Below are positions 7,275 through 17,700 of a stretch of 53,605 bases of DNA, piece by piece. The translations under genes were made by a program, and so were the position numbers. The stretch comes from Clostridium sp. Lineage in GTDB: Bacteria; Bacteroidota; Bacteroidia; Bacteroidales; Bacteroidaceae. Location of the stretch: the NCBI GenBank assembly GCA_023663705.1, contig JAMPGY010000016.1, forward strand, positions 1 through 53,605, in the 5' to 3' direction. Below the pieces are notes generated by a model, which saw only the letters and a list, made by a program, of their open reading frames with translations, ran no database searches and was not told the origin of the DNA. Each line of letters opens with the position of its first letter. Position 1 is the stretch's first letter.

Positions 7275-10200
7275 TTACTTAATAACCAATTTCTTTCCAT
7301 TCTTAATATACACGCCGCGCTGTGTGGGATTGACCACACGCTTACCGGTCAGGTCGTAGCATACGCCATCGGACTCAACAGCCGTAGCCTCAACAGTTGT
7401 CACACCGGTAGCATCGCCACCCTCCACCAGGAGGAAGCCCAGCGCAGCCTCGTCGGCTGTGGTGAAGTCCATCTGCAGGAAGGCCTTGTGAGCCGGTGTG
7501 TTGCTACCTGTCCAACAATAGAATCCAGCGCTGTATCCGGCCGGCTTGCTCAGGGCATAGAGATTCGTCTGGGCATCGAGTGCGCCATCCACAGTGCTTC
7601 CCACCAGATGGTTATCCGAGGGAGTTGCCACGCCAGACTCCATGCGGCTCACACAGAGCGTCTGATTGCCACTCTCGGCGCCAACAAGCAACACGCCTGT
7701 CTCGGACGGAAGGATATTGTTCTCATCCTCGATATTGGTATACACCAGTTTGAACACACCCTTCTGTTCCGTCTCCGTTGCATTAGCGTCTGTGCCCACG
7801 TAGCGCGCCTGCATTCCTTCCGGCATATACACCGGTTTGTCGGTGTAGAACGTGGCCCAATTGGTGCCCGGTTCTACCTCGCGCAACGTCACCGTGTAGC
7901 TCTCCACAGGCTCGACTGTCCATGCGGAGTTGACTGCATTCAGATGAGTCTCATTGGTCTCAAACTGATCCATTACAGCACTGCCCGTTGCATTATAGGC
8001 GTACTTTTGACCGGCATTAGTGGCTCGTAGATTATACTTACCCATCTGTGTGGCATGCTCGGCAAAAGCAAAGGTCGTGCCTTGGTCTATGCGCACCTGT
8101 CCCTCGCCATATACGGGAACCAATGTACCGTCTTCCTTGTACAACAGCAAGCAGGCTTTCTCCTGAGAATAATCTCCATCGGTCCAAGCCACCATCTGAG
8201 GATTGCCCGTTGCGGCAGACTGCATGTAGCGCTCGTTATCGGGAACAGCCGAACGAATCAGATAAACCAGGCCTTTAGCCACCTCGTTCAACTGCCAGCT
8301 CAGAGCCTCGGCCTGCGCCTTCAATGTGGCAAAAGCCGCAGCATCCGTATAGTTGTCCAGATTCGAATAAGCGCCCTCTTCCACTGCTGCGGCCACCGTT
8401 GCATAAGCTTCCTGCTGCTCATTCTTGTTGGTGCAAGTGTAATGTCCCACACCTTCACCTTCTAGAGCCATGTAGTTTTTCGTTGCCTCCATCCGATTGC
8501 GGAAGGATACATAAGCAGCCGAAAACTCTTGCGCCTGCTGGCGAGCAGACTGCAAACTGTTCAAAATAGAAGCATAGTCCACATTCACGTCGAATGCGGA
8601 GAATGCAGCATCCAATGCTGCCTTGTCTGCGGCAAGACTACTTTGTGCCAATGCAGCCGGCAACACACCATCCGTAGTGTTGATATGGAATTCCGAATAG
8701 GTGAAGAAAGGATAGTTGCCTAACATGGCATCATTATTTGTTTTCTTCACCACAAAACGCAAATAACGCTGACCATTGTTCAACGGATAAAGCGGAGAAC
8801 GGAACACATCGTTCGCAACCGGAATACCCTCCAAGGTGTAAAGCGTGGTAAATGATTCACCATCCACAGAAGCCTGTACTTCCATCTCCGTCGGACGATT
8901 ATTGCTATTACCCATGCGCTTGGTAGTCTCAAAGGAGAAGAACGTATGACCGGCATCCCCCAGATCAATCTGCAAATAATGATAAGTGCCCGGATCGGTT
9001 CCATTAGTCGTATTGTAACTGGAATGGAAGAAAGTAGACGTATTGTTATCGTTCAAACATCCGCTATTTGCCAGCGCTCCATCATTGGTCTGCTGGGCAT
9101 TTGTAGAATATGTCATACCGGACATATCCGTCATGACTGAAGGCGTCATCTGCGTCTGATTCAGAATTTCGGCGCGCAACTCTTCCCATTTCAGATAATT
9201 GGCCACTCTTTCGGCATCTTCCTCAAACGTCACCTTCACCGTGTTACCTTCTACGGTGACACGAGCGTCAAACAGATCCGTATCATATTCCGTCACCTCA
9301 AAGTCCGATGCTTGGGGAACTGCTGACAGGATATAGAATCCTCCGTTATACACGGTTGCATTACCGGCATAACCGGCACCAGTATAGATTGTCTTGGCAC
9401 CAAAGGCTAATTCATCCTCGCCTTCATATACCACCGTATAGATTTGCGCTGCATCCGGCAGTTCCACCGGCTCAAAGGTATATTGGTTTGAAGCACCGGT
9501 AGCTGTCCACGATGTCAGGAAATAGGGATTGGTTTCGGTATTGTATGCCGCATTGTTTTTCGTGAAAGTAGCCTGAGCTGTAGAATGACTTCTGGGGAAC
9601 AAGAAATATCCCTCATTACCACAATACTCCATGGAAACCGGAGAAACAACCTCAGTAGTGGCATTAGCATAAGCGGCACTTTGGTTTCCGCGTCCCAAAG
9701 GCTTACCGCTGGAGCTAACGATCGTGGCCAAGTTGTTGTCCTCACTGAATGTAACCTTGAAATAATACTTGCCATTGTCTCCCCCATCGTTGATAAAGGC
9801 TATATTCTTTTCATCCGTCTCCTGAAACAGGTATTTATCCAGTATTTTGTTTTTAATCTTGAAGAGTCCACTGGTACTCTGCGGTTTTATCAGCGCATAT
9901 CCCTCTTGTTGCAACTGGCTGGGAATAGCTGTCGGTGCGTTGAAAATATCAGCCAACTCCGTCAGTGCGGACACACGGTTGTTGTATTCTACCCGAGCTT
10001 CTGCAGGCATGCCGCCAACCACATCAAACAGCATGCAGGGTGCTACTGCCGTCTTGTAGGAAGCCACAGCCTGCTCCACTTCCTCCGCTGAAACTGCTAC
10101 AATGTTCCATGAATTGGTGTTCTGGTCATTTCCATTCCACTGACCGAGTCCTCCCATATTCCAAACCGATTCCGTTCCTCTGAAATTCCATCCATTACGT

Positions 10201-11525
10201 CCGGTTTCCGGTATGATATTGAATCCACCGGCACTTGCCGTTGATTTCAAAAGACTCCAATTCAGATTGGCATTATCGGCATCCGTAGTAATACATACAT
10301 TACCATTAGCATCATTTGTGTTCGAATAATAGACATGCGAATTTCCGTCTGCATAGAGATTGATACGATAGTAAGTTTCGCCAAACTCACCTTCCACTGC
10401 CTCCATTGCAAACAAGTTACCAAGGTGCAAATTTTGATTATCAGGGGTTTGCAACAAACAATTGGCACCCGGCAGATAAGCCACCCGTCCGTTATTGTTT
10501 ACCAAACAATCGATATAATAAGCCGAACCGGCAACCGGTTCAAAAATTAAATCCTCATCCACCACATAGATTTCCCATGAGGCATTACCGTCTCCCTGAC
10601 TCGTCCAAGTATTTACAAAAGGACCGTATGCAGTATTGCTTTGGTTATTGAAGAAATTTCCTTCACCATATTGTAAATCCCACTTATACGTACCTTCCGT
10701 TATCAACGTAATTTTACCCTCCGGCGTATCAACCGTCTGCATCGGAGCAGACGTATCCGTATAGTCTCCGGCAACCTTACGACCGGAATTGGCTGTCAGA
10801 TAACCCGTTCCATTTGATGAATTATAATCTGTCAACGTAAACACATAGTCGTAGCTCAATCCTTTTAGCGTGGTAGCCCCGTTGTCAATCAACAGATTGG
10901 TGCCCGATTCATACACAAAGCCAGTACGGGCACTATTGCTGCCGGCGTTGCGGATAACAACCTTGCTACCGGTTGCCAACTGATTGCGTGCAGTTACTCT
11001 TGCGCCTTTGGACACATATTTCAACTCATCAAATGTCCAACCGGCATCAACTTCCCGGCTACCGATCACCTTGTTGCCGGCCTCCACACCACTTCCAGAC
11101 ATATAGAACTGTCCGTTGGTCGACTCGTCTCCCCACACGAAAGCTGTCTCGCTATAAATGGAATAGCCATCAGTTCCTCCGGCAATCGTATACGGATAAT
11201 TACCTTCAGCCGTCACCAAGGTCAAGCCGACTTGCTGAATACCCAAAGAATTGTTGCTAAATACATTGCGAATAATAAAAGACCCGGCTGCCTCGCCACT
11301 TTTCTCCAACTTCCACAATGATTTCTCGGATGCTGCATCCGTCAGAACTACGGTACGGTCATCATCATTTCCCGTTCCGCTACCACTCAAAGTGAGATAC
11401 AAACTGCCATACTTGATATGGCAGATCATTCCGTCTTCAGGCGTATTAGTAGCCGCCATCAAACACGGAATCTTTGCCCATGAGCTTATCAGCATCATGA
11501 GCATGAACACGTAAAATTTCCTCAT
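7275..11525 (-). CDS. Very large secreted protein with discoidin (F5/8 type C) domain and type IX-like C-terminus
   Basis: A 1416-residue exported protein with an N-terminal signal peptide (MRKFYVFMLMMLISS, cleavage around residues 20-26). Residues about 40-480 show repeated blocks with W-x-(I/L) and xxNG.YL patterns suggestive of beta-trefoil, ricin-like carbohydrate-binding modules. Residues about 500-790 hold a similar second set. Residues about 800-950 form an F5/8 type C (discoidin) carbohydrate-binding domain with the LNDNNTSTFFHS and YLQIDLG signatures. A helical linker and further beta domains follow. The last residues (GVYIKNGKKLVIK) match the end of a type A type IX sorting domain, and porK/L/M/N/P are in this window. 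No catalytic domain is recognisable. It may be an adhesin, or may carry an unrecognised hydrolase. The 60-residue peptide gene follows directly. Confidence 0.8.
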   Translation of the reverse strand: MRKFYVFMLMMLISSWAKIPCLMAATNTPEDGMICHIKYGSLYLTLSGSGTGNDDDRTVVLTDAASEKSLWKLEKSGEAAGSFIIRNVFSNNSLGIQQVGLTLVTAEGNYPYTIAGGTDGYSIYSETAFVWGDESTNGQFYMSGSGVEAGNKVIGSREVDAGWTFDELKYVSKGARVTARNQLATGSKVVIRNAGSNSARTGFVYESGTNLLIDNGATTLKGLSYDYVFTLTDYNSSNGTGYLTANSGRKVAGDYTDTSAPMQTVDTPEGKITLITEGTYKWDLQYGEGNFFNNQSNTAYGPFVNTWTSQGDGNASWEIYVVDEDLIFEPVAGSAYYIDCLVNNNGRVAYLPGANCLLQTPDNQNLHLGNLFAMEAVEGEFGETYYRINLYADGNSHVYYSNTNDANGNVCITTDADNANLNWSLLKSTASAGGFNIIPETGRNGWNFRGTESVWNMGGLGQWNGNDQNTNSWNIVAVSAEEVEQAVASYKTAVAPCMLFDVVGGMPAEARVEYNNRVSALTELADIFNAPTAIPSQLQQEGYALIKPQSTSGLFKIKNKILDKYLFQETDEKNIAFINDGGDNGKYYFKVTFSEDNNLATIVSSSGKPLGRGNQSAAYANATTEVVSPVSMEYCGNEGYFLFPRSHSTAQATFTKNNAAYNTETNPYFLTSWTATGASNQYTFEPVELPDAAQIYTVVYEGEDELAFGAKTIYTGAGYAGNATVYNGGFYILSAVPQASDFEVTEYDTDLFDARVTVEGNTVKVTFEEDAERVANYLKWEELRAEILNQTQMTPSVMTDMSGMTYSTNAQQTNDGALANSGCLNDNNTSTFFHSSYNTTNGTDPGTYHYLQIDLGDAGHTFFSFETTKRMGNSNNRPTEMEVQASVDGESFTTLYTLEGIPVANDVFRSPLYPLNNGQRYLRFVVKKTNNDAMLGNYPFFTYSEFHINTTDGVLPAALAQSSLAADKAALDAAFSAFDVNVDYASILNSLQSARQQAQEFSAAYVSFRNRMEATKNYMALEGEGVGHYTCTNKNEQQEAYATVAAAVEEGAYSNLDNYTDAAAFATLKAQAEALSWQLNEVAKGLVYLIRSAVPDNERYMQSAATGNPQMVAWTDGDYSQEKACLLLYKEDGTLVPVYGEGQVRIDQGTTFAFAEHATQMGKYNLRATNAGQKYAYNATGSAVMDQFETNETHLNAVNSAWTVEPVESYTVTLREVEPGTNWATFYTDKPVYMPEGMQARYVGTDANATETEQKGVFKLVYTNIEDENNILPSETGVLLVGAESGNQTLCVSRMESGVATPSDNHLVGSTVDGALDAQTNLYALSKPAGYSAGFYCWTGSNTPAHKAFLQMDFTTADEAALGFLLVEGGDATGVTTVEATAVESDGVCYDLTGKRVVNPTQRGVYIKNGKKLVIK

Positions 11526-11891
11526 AATAGATTTTATAAATAATATATAGATTAGTCAAGCTTCTTGCGGCATCGCCATGCCCAGCCCCTTTTCTTCTTT
11601 CTTACACACTATGAATTGCATACGTGCAACGGAAGTTGCCCAATGTTTTTCACACGATGTAAATTGTTAACGGCTGTAAATTTATAGTCTTTTTCTCAAA
11701 AGAAACATAAATCGGCAAACTATTCCTCTCTAAGCCCCTCCTTTTAACCTTAATTAACTTCAACAATGGTTCTTTGAAACAAATGGAATGGAAGAATAAA
11801 CGATATGCCTGATTGCAGACACAACATTGAGTGTGCAATCAGGCATAGCCGAAAAAATGATAAAGCCCGAGGATATTCCACCACCCAGACA
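11526..11891. other. Intergenic region with leader of the large secreted protein
   Basis: 366 bp without a gene. The part next to 11525 is an AT-rich leader. I see no convincing TAnnTTTG box for the large protein, so its promoter is unassigned or activator-dependent. The part next to 11892 holds the terminator-like hairpin at 11804-11847. Confidence 0.6.
11804..11847 (-). terminator. Terminator-like hairpin after the metalloprotease gene
   Basis: TATGCCTGATTGCA (11804-11817) pairs perfectly over 14 bp with TGCAATCAGGCATA (11834-11847), with extra CAC/GTG pairing in the loop. It lies 45 bp beyond the metalloprotease stop. The downstream minus-strand sequence is T-rich but interrupted. Confidence 0.65.
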
Positions 11892-14453
11892 TCACTCCTT
11901 ACCTTTCAGGGCACGCTCAATGAGCAGCACCTGATAGTCGTAGAAGTCACGGTTCTCGCCCGTGGCTGCAGAACGGCGGCTCTTCAGCATCTGCAGAACG
12001 CGCTTCAAGCGAGACAACATAAGGGCACCCACATCGTCCTTGCTCATCGAGGGCAGACTCATATTGAAGCGGGTAAACGACGTCTCGCCTCCACTGCAAG
12101 AACAAGGGTAAGCCTCATGGGCACCCAACTCCGTCATCACAGAATCCATGTCGGAAAGCCCGAATAGGAGGTTACGTACACCGCCTCCGTTGAGACCGCT
12201 CTGCGAAATCATCTGACTCACAGCTGAAGCCTGAATGCGTCGCTCTGCAGGGGTGAGCTTACTGCCCGAGGTACGAAATACCTCGGCAATCACATCGTCC
12301 AGATAAGCCGGCAGGGTGTAGTGAGTGGAAGGATTGAGCCGACCGCCCTCACTGATGCGGTAGTAGGCCGAAGCATCAAACAGACACCCCACTACGGATG
12401 ACTGCAAACGGTCGTTGAGATTGAGGTAGCGGTCGGTCTTGGTGAGGAGCGAGGCGGGTGTCAACCAGTCGGCACTGGTGCGAGCCTCATTGAGCAGCCA
12501 CAGCATAGCACGCTTCTGTCCGGCACGGTCGATATAAGAACGGGCTGTTCCCCGCTCGCCCTGCCGCAGTTCGTTGAAACAAACCCCACCTATGTAGGGC
12601 GCCACGTGACTCAAGTGACGCATGTACTGGCGTACCACCTCTACATACATATTCTCTATATTGTCGAAACGCTCGCCCGGCTCGGCATTCCAATCCTCCA
12701 GATGCGACATGACAATCTTAAGGTTGCTGATGGCCAAATTGCCGGCCTTGATGTGGTCATCGCCAAGGTCCTCGGTCTGGTCGGTGGGATCAATGACAGA
12801 GAACACCTGCTGCGCACCGAACGTATACATCGGATCGTTCTTCTTCTCATTAATCCAATGGTTGAGCATCGAGCGTTCCTCTTCGGGCGAGAATGTACCC
12901 TCTATCAAACGGTACCCCCAGTTGATGGCATAGATGTCGTACACACCCAAACTGGGAGGTGTGAGCTTCACGCCACGCTCGAAGTCGCCGGGCTGGGCGA
13001 TAAAGTTGTTACGGGCATAGTCCATAATGCTGGGCGTAGTGCCATAAGTCTGCGTGAACTGCGGACTGCGCAACGAGTCCACCGGCAGAGCATAGCTGGC
13101 GCCCATGTTGTGCATCAATCCCAAAGTGTGGCCTATCTCGTGCGAGGCGGCATAGCGGATGGATTCCTGCATCACATCATCGTCGAACACAATCTTGCGC
13201 ACACGCGCATCTACCGCACCGGTCTGCACAAAGCGCCAGTTGTGGAGCAGAGAAAGAATATTGTGGTACCAAATGACATCGGCCGTCAGAATCTCGCCCG
13301 TGCGCGGATCCACATAACTGGGTCCCATTGCATTGGCCACATCGGTGACAGCATACTTGACACAGCTGTAACGCATGTCATCGGGGTCGAAGTCCGGATT
13401 ATCCGAAGGATAGTCGAGCGCCTTCACCACATTCTTGAAACCGGCAGCCTCAAAAGCGCGGTTCCATTCCTCAATGCCCTCCTTCACTACTCCGCGCCAT
13501 TTGGCCGGAAAAGCGGTGTCCACGTAAAACACGATGGGCTTCATCGGCTCCACCAGCTCGCCGCGGAAATAGCGCTCGCGATCCTCGGGCCGCGGCTCCA
13601 CCCGCCAACGGTGGATGAATGTTCGGGGCAGAATGCGGTCAGCATCCGAAGTGAACAAGCTTTTTCCCGAACTAAAATAGCCCACACGGTTGTCCTGCAA
13701 TCGCATGGGCATCAACGTGTCGGGTAATACAAACAGTGAACGGTGTACCTGTACCGTATAGGGAGTGGACGTGGAAGAAAAAGCCAGACGGCTCTTTATC
13801 TCGATGTTCCGCGGAAAGGTTTTCACCTCCGTGACACCGGAGCCATCGGCCTGAAACGTACCCTTCACCGAACTTCCTACACCCAGCAACTTGCTCAGAG
13901 GATCTTCCGGTTTGATGGGACTGATACAACGCTCGTTTCCCCCGAAGAAAGAAGTTACATCGATCACCACGTTTTCCTTATTACGAGCCACAATTTTGAA
14001 GCCCTTCAATACGGGGTCGGCAAAGTTTTTCCTGAACGCCGGTGTGATGGGATCGTCCGGCTCCACATAGTTGCGGTATTGCACCACATGGATATACACC
14101 CGTTGCTCGTCCTTGCTGAAACGGAGCATTATGGGGCTGGTGGCCATCTGACCGGCCACATAGTCCTGAGGATTGCTGGTACCGGCCACGCGATTGGCCA
14201 ACAGATAGGTATGGGCAAAAGCCGAGTCGGGCAACTCGAAGTGAAGCGAACCGGTTTTCTTACCCAGCAAGGTCGTGAACAGTCCCTTACTGATGATGGC
14301 ATCCTTGGCGATTTTTCTGTAATCACCGCCCAAAGAGTCTTTCGTCACCGATTGCTCCGTGGCAACATTCTTCTGATTTTTCTGTTTCTTACGCGCATGA
14401 ACCGCTGATCCTGCCAACAGCAAAATCAGCATCAAGCCAATACTCTTTTTCAT
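11892..14453 (-). CDS. Secreted zinc-dependent metalloprotease (DUF5117/DUF5118/DUF4953 family)
   Basis: An 853-residue exported protease. A signal peptide (KKSIGLMLILLLAGSAVHA, residues 2-20) precedes a lysine-rich mature N-terminus. The metzincin zinc site HEIGHTLGLMH spans residues 438-448, with ligands His438, His442 and His448 and catalytic Glu439. The Met-turn is probably SIMDY (Met477). The N-terminal region (about 40-300) corresponds to the DUF5118/DUF5117 domains and the centre to DUF4953, the standard order of a Bacteroidales family annotated as zinc-dependent metalloproteases. Physiological substrates are not established to my knowledge. No type IX-like C-terminus is visible; it ends in charged helices. 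It sits between two other secreted-protein genes but has its own -7 box and terminator, so it is probably monocistronic. Confidence 0.9.
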   Translation of the reverse strand: MKKSIGLMLILLLAGSAVHARKKQKNQKNVATEQSVTKDSLGGDYRKIAKDAIISKGLFTTLLGKKTGSLHFELPDSAFAHTYLLANRVAGTSNPQDYVAGQMATSPIMLRFSKDEQRVYIHVVQYRNYVEPDDPITPAFRKNFADPVLKGFKIVARNKENVVIDVTSFFGGNERCISPIKPEDPLSKLLGVGSSVKGTFQADGSGVTEVKTFPRNIEIKSRLAFSSTSTPYTVQVHRSLFVLPDTLMPMRLQDNRVGYFSSGKSLFTSDADRILPRTFIHRWRVEPRPEDRERYFRGELVEPMKPIVFYVDTAFPAKWRGVVKEGIEEWNRAFEAAGFKNVVKALDYPSDNPDFDPDDMRYSCVKYAVTDVANAMGPSYVDPRTGEILTADVIWYHNILSLLHNWRFVQTGAVDARVRKIVFDDDVMQESIRYAASHEIGHTLGLMHNMGASYALPVDSLRSPQFTQTYGTTPSIMDYARNNFIAQPGDFERGVKLTPPSLGVYDIYAINWGYRLIEGTFSPEEERSMLNHWINEKKNDPMYTFGAQQVFSVIDPTDQTEDLGDDHIKAGNLAISNLKIVMSHLEDWNAEPGERFDNIENMYVEVVRQYMRHLSHVAPYIGGVCFNELRQGERGTARSYIDRAGQKRAMLWLLNEARTSADWLTPASLLTKTDRYLNLNDRLQSSVVGCLFDASAYYRISEGGRLNPSTHYTLPAYLDDVIAEVFRTSGSKLTPAERRIQASAVSQMISQSGLNGGGVRNLLFGLSDMDSVMTELGAHEAYPCSCSGGETSFTRFNMSLPSMSKDDVGALMLSRLKRVLQMLKSRRSAATGENRDFYDYQVLLIERALKGKE

Positions 14454-14531
14454 ATTTTACGTTGTCATCTGTATCCACCCCGCTGTCTTCCGACAACAGA
14501 GCAGATTTCATTTTAATTAGATTATATATTA

Positions 14532-14539
14532 CAAATATA
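14532..14539 (-). promoter_or_regulatory. -7 box of the metalloprotease gene
   Basis: The minus strand reads TATATTTG about 80 bp before the ATG at 14453. No clear TTG lies 19-21 bp upstream. The surrounding 303-bp gap (14454-14756) otherwise contains only the GH20 terminator. Confidence 0.45.
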
Positions 14540-14690
14540 CTATTTTTACGTTGTACTCGTCTGGTCTTTCACCACCTACCGATACTGTTACGAATATAGC
14601 TGAATTATGGATACTCCTGAAACATACCTGCGGTTTTTAGCATAATTCCCTTCAAAACCTACACCGTATCTGCCCGATACATGGCAAAAA

Positions 14691-14720
14691 CAGCCGTCAT
14701 ATCCATAGATATAACGGCTG
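14691..14720 (-). terminator. Terminator of the GH20 gene
   Basis: CAGCCGT (14691-14697) pairs with ACGGCTG (14714-14720), and the inner ATATC/GATAT extends the stem. On the minus strand it is followed directly by TTTTTG, 36 bp beyond the GH20 stop. Confidence 0.8.
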
Positions 14721-14756
14721 GAAATACATTCTGAAGACAACTTATCAGAACCCGGG

Positions 14757-17700
14757 CTACGGCACCTGCACCTTAAATGTCTTCGCCTCCGCACGCACCA
14801 CATACAGTCCGGAGGGCAAACGGCTGCCGGAGGGCAGATGTGTCCCGCTCAGGGTGTAGACCGCAAAGGGCACATCACAGCGGATGATGCCGTCGTGAAC
14901 GCTAATCGGAGTGGAAACAGAACCGGGTACAACAGCTATACCCGTGGGAGTAAGTTCATCGTAACGAATCAGAGCCACCTGCTGTGCCGACAAGGACTCG
15001 GGAAAAAACTGGACGGAATGCACCGTACCGTATAAGGGATACTTGTTGGCATTATCCGAGCATACCAAACCACCGATATAAAGTCCGTCAATCCCGGCCA
15101 CCCGACCGAATGCCACACAGTCGCCACTCGTCACATCACGACTCTTTGTTCCGTCGATATAATAAGCATATTGAGGAGCATCCGGCTGCATCGTGACCAC
15201 GATCTGATGCCGCGCAGTACCGACCGTAGCCGAAGTGGTATAGCGGCCACCACCATTGTTGTAGCGCACCCCATAGTTGTTGGAAGCCACATTTACGCCA
15301 ACAAAAGCCTGGTCGACCGTAGAGCAGGAACTACCCACAAGGGTCATCTCGGACGAATTGTTTTGCAATGTGAAGTCAACAGCCACCGTCAGCGCCTCCG
15401 CCTCCAACACGGGTTTCGCCTTGTCATCCGGAATACGCCAAGGAGAGGTGCCGTCGAATTCAAGGTTGGTGAGCGTGAGAATGGAAGGCGGCAAAGTGAC
15501 CTCTTCGGGCAGATCGTCAGCCTCTTCAATCGTGTATTGACAACCGTCATCCGAAGTGTTTTCACCTCCGCCCCAATTGTATACCTTCCAACCCAAACTA
15601 CCGTTGTTGGTCTGGTTGAACTGCGCCGTACCGTTGACAATAATCACACGACCGGTAACATTGGAACGCTTTATTTCCCAACCGGTAGAAGGAACTTCCG
15701 CCACTGTTTTCAATGCTGTGTTGTAGGCTGCTGCCGGAGATATATAACTGCCATCGGAATAATTGACAATGTCGTATCCCCCGTCCTCACGGGAAATGAA
15801 TTTCCACACGGAAGCTACTGAGGTACCCGTTTCACCCACAATATCCGCATCGATGCCGTGAGCTGTAGCAAAACGACCACCGCGTGCCGTACAAATGAGC
15901 TGATACCACACACCTTCGCGAGGCTGATTTACAGCAGATGTTTCACAACGTATACGAAAGGTTTCCAATGCCTCGGTGATACGGGATATCTGACCGGCAC
16001 GTTCTTCGGGAGTCATATCCGCATTCTCGAGAGTAGCATTCACTTCATCAAGTACAGCATCCAGATCCGCCGCCAGTTCCTCGGGATAATATCCCACTAC
16101 ATCCTCACGCACAGAAGCGTTGCGTTCCTTTCGAGCTTCGGCTATCGCCGCCGCCACTTGTTCGGCAGCATCGTCCATACACTTGTTGGGAGAATAGATA
16201 AGATCCTCCATAGCATCCCGTCCTTCCATATCGGTCAATACAAAAGTGAACATCCACTTGGCCAGACGGAGACCATTGGGATTATAAGGCAATTTCATAA
16301 ACACCTTGTTCCAACCTTTGCGCAAATGGATCCGTTCCGGAGCACGAGCCGCAAAGTTCTCATTACGCAAATCCACCTCAGAGTTTATACCCACTCCCGT
16401 ATTGTCCCATACGGGCGGCATGATTTCCTCGTCGTTCACCCATAACCGGGATCCTTTCCTATCCCACTTGCCAGCCTCCGGTGCCCGGTCATTCTCCGAT
16501 CGACCGTAGTTCTGAAATTCGACCAGAGCACCGGCTTCACGTTCTGTAGGAGAATACACATAGGTCCAGGCGTATGCTGTGGTGTTGGTTTGCGGATTCT
16601 GGAAATAAGTGGGGATTGTGCCACCCCAAGTATGACGAAGATAGATACCGGCACCCGTTGCCATGCCGGTAGAGTAGATTCCACCGTTCCATTCATATGC
16701 ATCCTTCAGTCCCTCCGTCTCGGGCGGAAACTGCATGTCGGCATTCCCGTCATTGGGGAAAGCGTCAGTGATACGCCAGCGCACCTGAGTCTGCTTTACA
16801 TAAGGAATCGGCTCGTTACGGAGCGAATGAGCCTTGTGAAACAGAAAACGCCGTTCCCAATCGGCAAACGCATCATATTCATCACCGGACGATGGCAACA
16901 TTGTACCTCCCGTCTCGATATAACGCTCGCCACCACCCATCCAGGCACGTTCCACAGTGGCCAAAGCATTAGCGTAGAAATTGTTCTGACGGATAATATC
17001 GGTTTGATCAGGTGTCTTGCGATCGTTCCACAGTGCTGTAATGGCTCCGGCCACATCGTCCGTACCCTTGTCGGTATAATAAATGTTACTCTTGTAGATA
17101 CCCACCACATCGGCAAACACATCGAAGTGGTTCACATAGTTGTAACGGCTATCAATATTGGGCATGCCGGACACCACACGTCCACTGGTGGACCACATGT
17201 GAGTCATGTCGAAACCGGCTTCCTTGTTAATGGTCACGCCACGTATGGGATTCCACACCACTACCTTGCGCCCCAATTCATGCACTTTATCAGTCATGAT
17301 TTTCAAGAAATCGGGATAGGTGATCGTTTCCTCATCCGCACCAATATCGATGTACCGGGCATTGGGGAACACTTCTGCCACCTCCTCCAAAATCACCTTC
17401 AGCTCCGCAACACCCTCGTCGGTCTGCATGGAGTGTCCCATGGCACGTTTGAAAGCCTGACTGTGACCGGGCATATCGATTTCCGGTATGACCATCATAC
17501 CGCGTTCGGCTGCATAACGCTCAATCTCACGGCATTGTTCCTGTGTGTAATACTGACCGGCAAAGCGGGTCATCGATTCGGTGGAGGTGAGTTGAGGATA
17601 AGCTTTTACCTCAAAACGCCACGCCTGATTTTCCGTCAGATGGAAGTGAAAAGTATTCACCTTGAAGCGGGACAAAAGGTCTATCTCCTTCTTTAGTTCA

